This document shows positions 5,175 through 5,495 of a stretch of DNA of 5,495 nt, piece by piece. The notes under the pieces were generated by a model, which saw nothing but the letters and a program-made list of their open reading frames with translations, was not told the DNA's origin and made no database searches. The position numbers and the translations under genes were made by a program. Position 1 is the first letter of the stretch. Each line of letters starts with the position of its first letter. The DNA is from Trueperaceae bacterium (GTDB taxonomy: Bacteria > Deinococcota > Deinococci > Deinococcales > Trueperaceae), in contig SLSQ01000016.1 of assembly GCA_007130355.1 (NCBI GenBank), positions 1-5,495 of the forward strand. Direction: 5' to 3'.

Positions 5175-5495
5175 ATGCCCGAACGCCCCGTGCCCGACGC
5201 CTCCCGGCCCGAACGCGCCCGCCCCGGATCCGCACGCTCCGGTGCCGACGGCTCCGAGCCCGACGGCCCCGAGTCCGACGGCCCCGACCCCGCGGGCCGC
5301 CCCACCGTGCACGAGGTGCGCCACGCCGCCGACGTCGCCACCGGCCGCGTCCCGGCCGACCTGCGCCTCACCGGTGCGCGGGTCCTCGACCCGTTCACGG
5401 GAGCGTGGCGCGACGCGGAGGTGGAGCTAGCCGGCCGACTGATCGCGGCGGTCCTCGACCCCGACGCGGCCGCGGACCGGCCCGCGCCGGTGCAC
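5175..5495 (+). CDS. ade: Adenine deaminase, N-terminal part (cut by the window edge)
   Basis: Probable start of an amidohydrolase-superfamily enzyme converting adenine to hypoxanthine and ammonia in purine salvage. The 107 codons in view stay open to the last base. Residues ~50-94 (HAADVATGRVPADLRL, then TGARVLDPFTGAWRDAEVEL) match the opening of bacterial adenine deaminases. There, a helix ending in G-x-x-P-A-D-L leads to the first strands of the small beta domain and an N-V/D-x-F-T-G turn. The metal-binding HxH motif lies beyond the window, so catalytic competence cannot be judged, and another amidohydrolase is possible. Residues 1-43 are a Pro/Asp/Gly/Ser/Arg-rich low-complexity stretch. 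GTG 5307 would give a start at the usual family position (VHEVRHAADVA), but it has no ribosome-binding site; ATG 5175 has the leaderless promoter. Divergent from the sugar operon and functionally unrelated to it. Confidence 0.75.
   Translation, partial: MPERPVPDASRPERARPGSARSGADGSEPDGPESDGPDPAGRPTVHEVRHAADVATGRVPADLRLTGARVLDPFTGAWRDAEVELAGRLIAAVLDPDAAADRPAPVH
5247..5291 (+). repeat. Three tandem copies of a 15-bp unit in the 5' part of ade
   Basis: GACGGCTCCGAGCCC, GACGGCCCCGAGTCC and GACGGCCCCGACCCC follow one another, differing at two or three bases, and keep the reading frame (DGSEP, DGPES, DGPDP). They form the core of the low-complexity extension before the enzyme domain. Such a repeat can change length by slippage without a frameshift. 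Confidence 0.75.

Noticed and set aside
5096..5398. A 100-codon minus-strand frame opposite ade
   Set aside because: It is antisense to the adenine deaminase N-terminus, low in complexity and without a ribosome-binding site or family features.
4927..5430. A 167-codon plus-strand frame across the divergent intergenic region
   Set aside because: It is antisense to the regulator's DNA-binding domain, then crosses the promoter and operator, then runs out of frame through adenine deaminase. Its translation is a Pro/Ala/Thr-rich shadow.

Overview
The window is very GC-rich and looks like ordinary bacterial chromosome. It holds a carbohydrate-uptake operon on the minus strand and the start of a divergent gene on the plus strand. 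The solute-binding protein carries a cleavable Sec signal peptide ending in AGAQ, with no lipobox and no cysteine anywhere. That points to a free periplasmic protein in an organism with an outer membrane. With the GC-rich coding, the LacI/MalEFG arrangement and an apparently leaderless plus-strand start, a member of the Deinococcota (for example a Trueperaceae-like lineage) is a reasonable guess, but this is inference and not proven here.

Layout, in the direction of minus-strand transcription (right to left). A sigma-70-type promoter (-35 TTGACG at 5099-5094, -10 CATGAT at 5075-5070) is followed by a 16-bp near-palindromic LacI/GalR-type operator at 5056-5041. Next come the LacI-family regulator (5000-3939), a family-1 extracellular sugar-binding protein (3838-2507), a MalF-type permease (2365-1097) and a MalG-type permease (1100 to beyond the left edge). 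The two permease genes overlap by ATGA. The regulator-binder gap is about 100 bp and the binder-permease gap 141 bp, and neither shows a clear promoter. The simplest reading is one operon whose first gene is its own repressor. No ATPase gene and no glycoside hydrolase gene is visible, so the sugar cannot be named, and the transporter must use an ATPase encoded outside the window.

Plus strand, right end: a gene starting at 5175 runs off the window and matches the N-terminal part of adenine deaminase. A TACGCT -10-like box lies five bases before its ATG, so it is probably transcribed leaderless. Its first ~43 residues are a Pro/Asp/Gly/Ser-rich low-complexity extension containing a 15-bp tandem repeat.

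The most interesting details are these. The MalF-type permease has a DUF11-like beta-sandwich insertion at the position of the E. coli MalF P2 loop. The MalG-type permease has a ~150-residue hydrophobic N-terminal extension. A perfect 13-bp stem-loop lies just after the binding-protein gene. An 18-codon reading frame with a strong ribosome-binding site overlaps the start of the first permease gene. An 11-nt perfect anti-16S Shine-Dalgarno sequence has no start codon at the right distance. None of this amounts to a new defence or mobile system. The window is a conventional sugar-transport locus with unusual permease architecture and regulatory detail.
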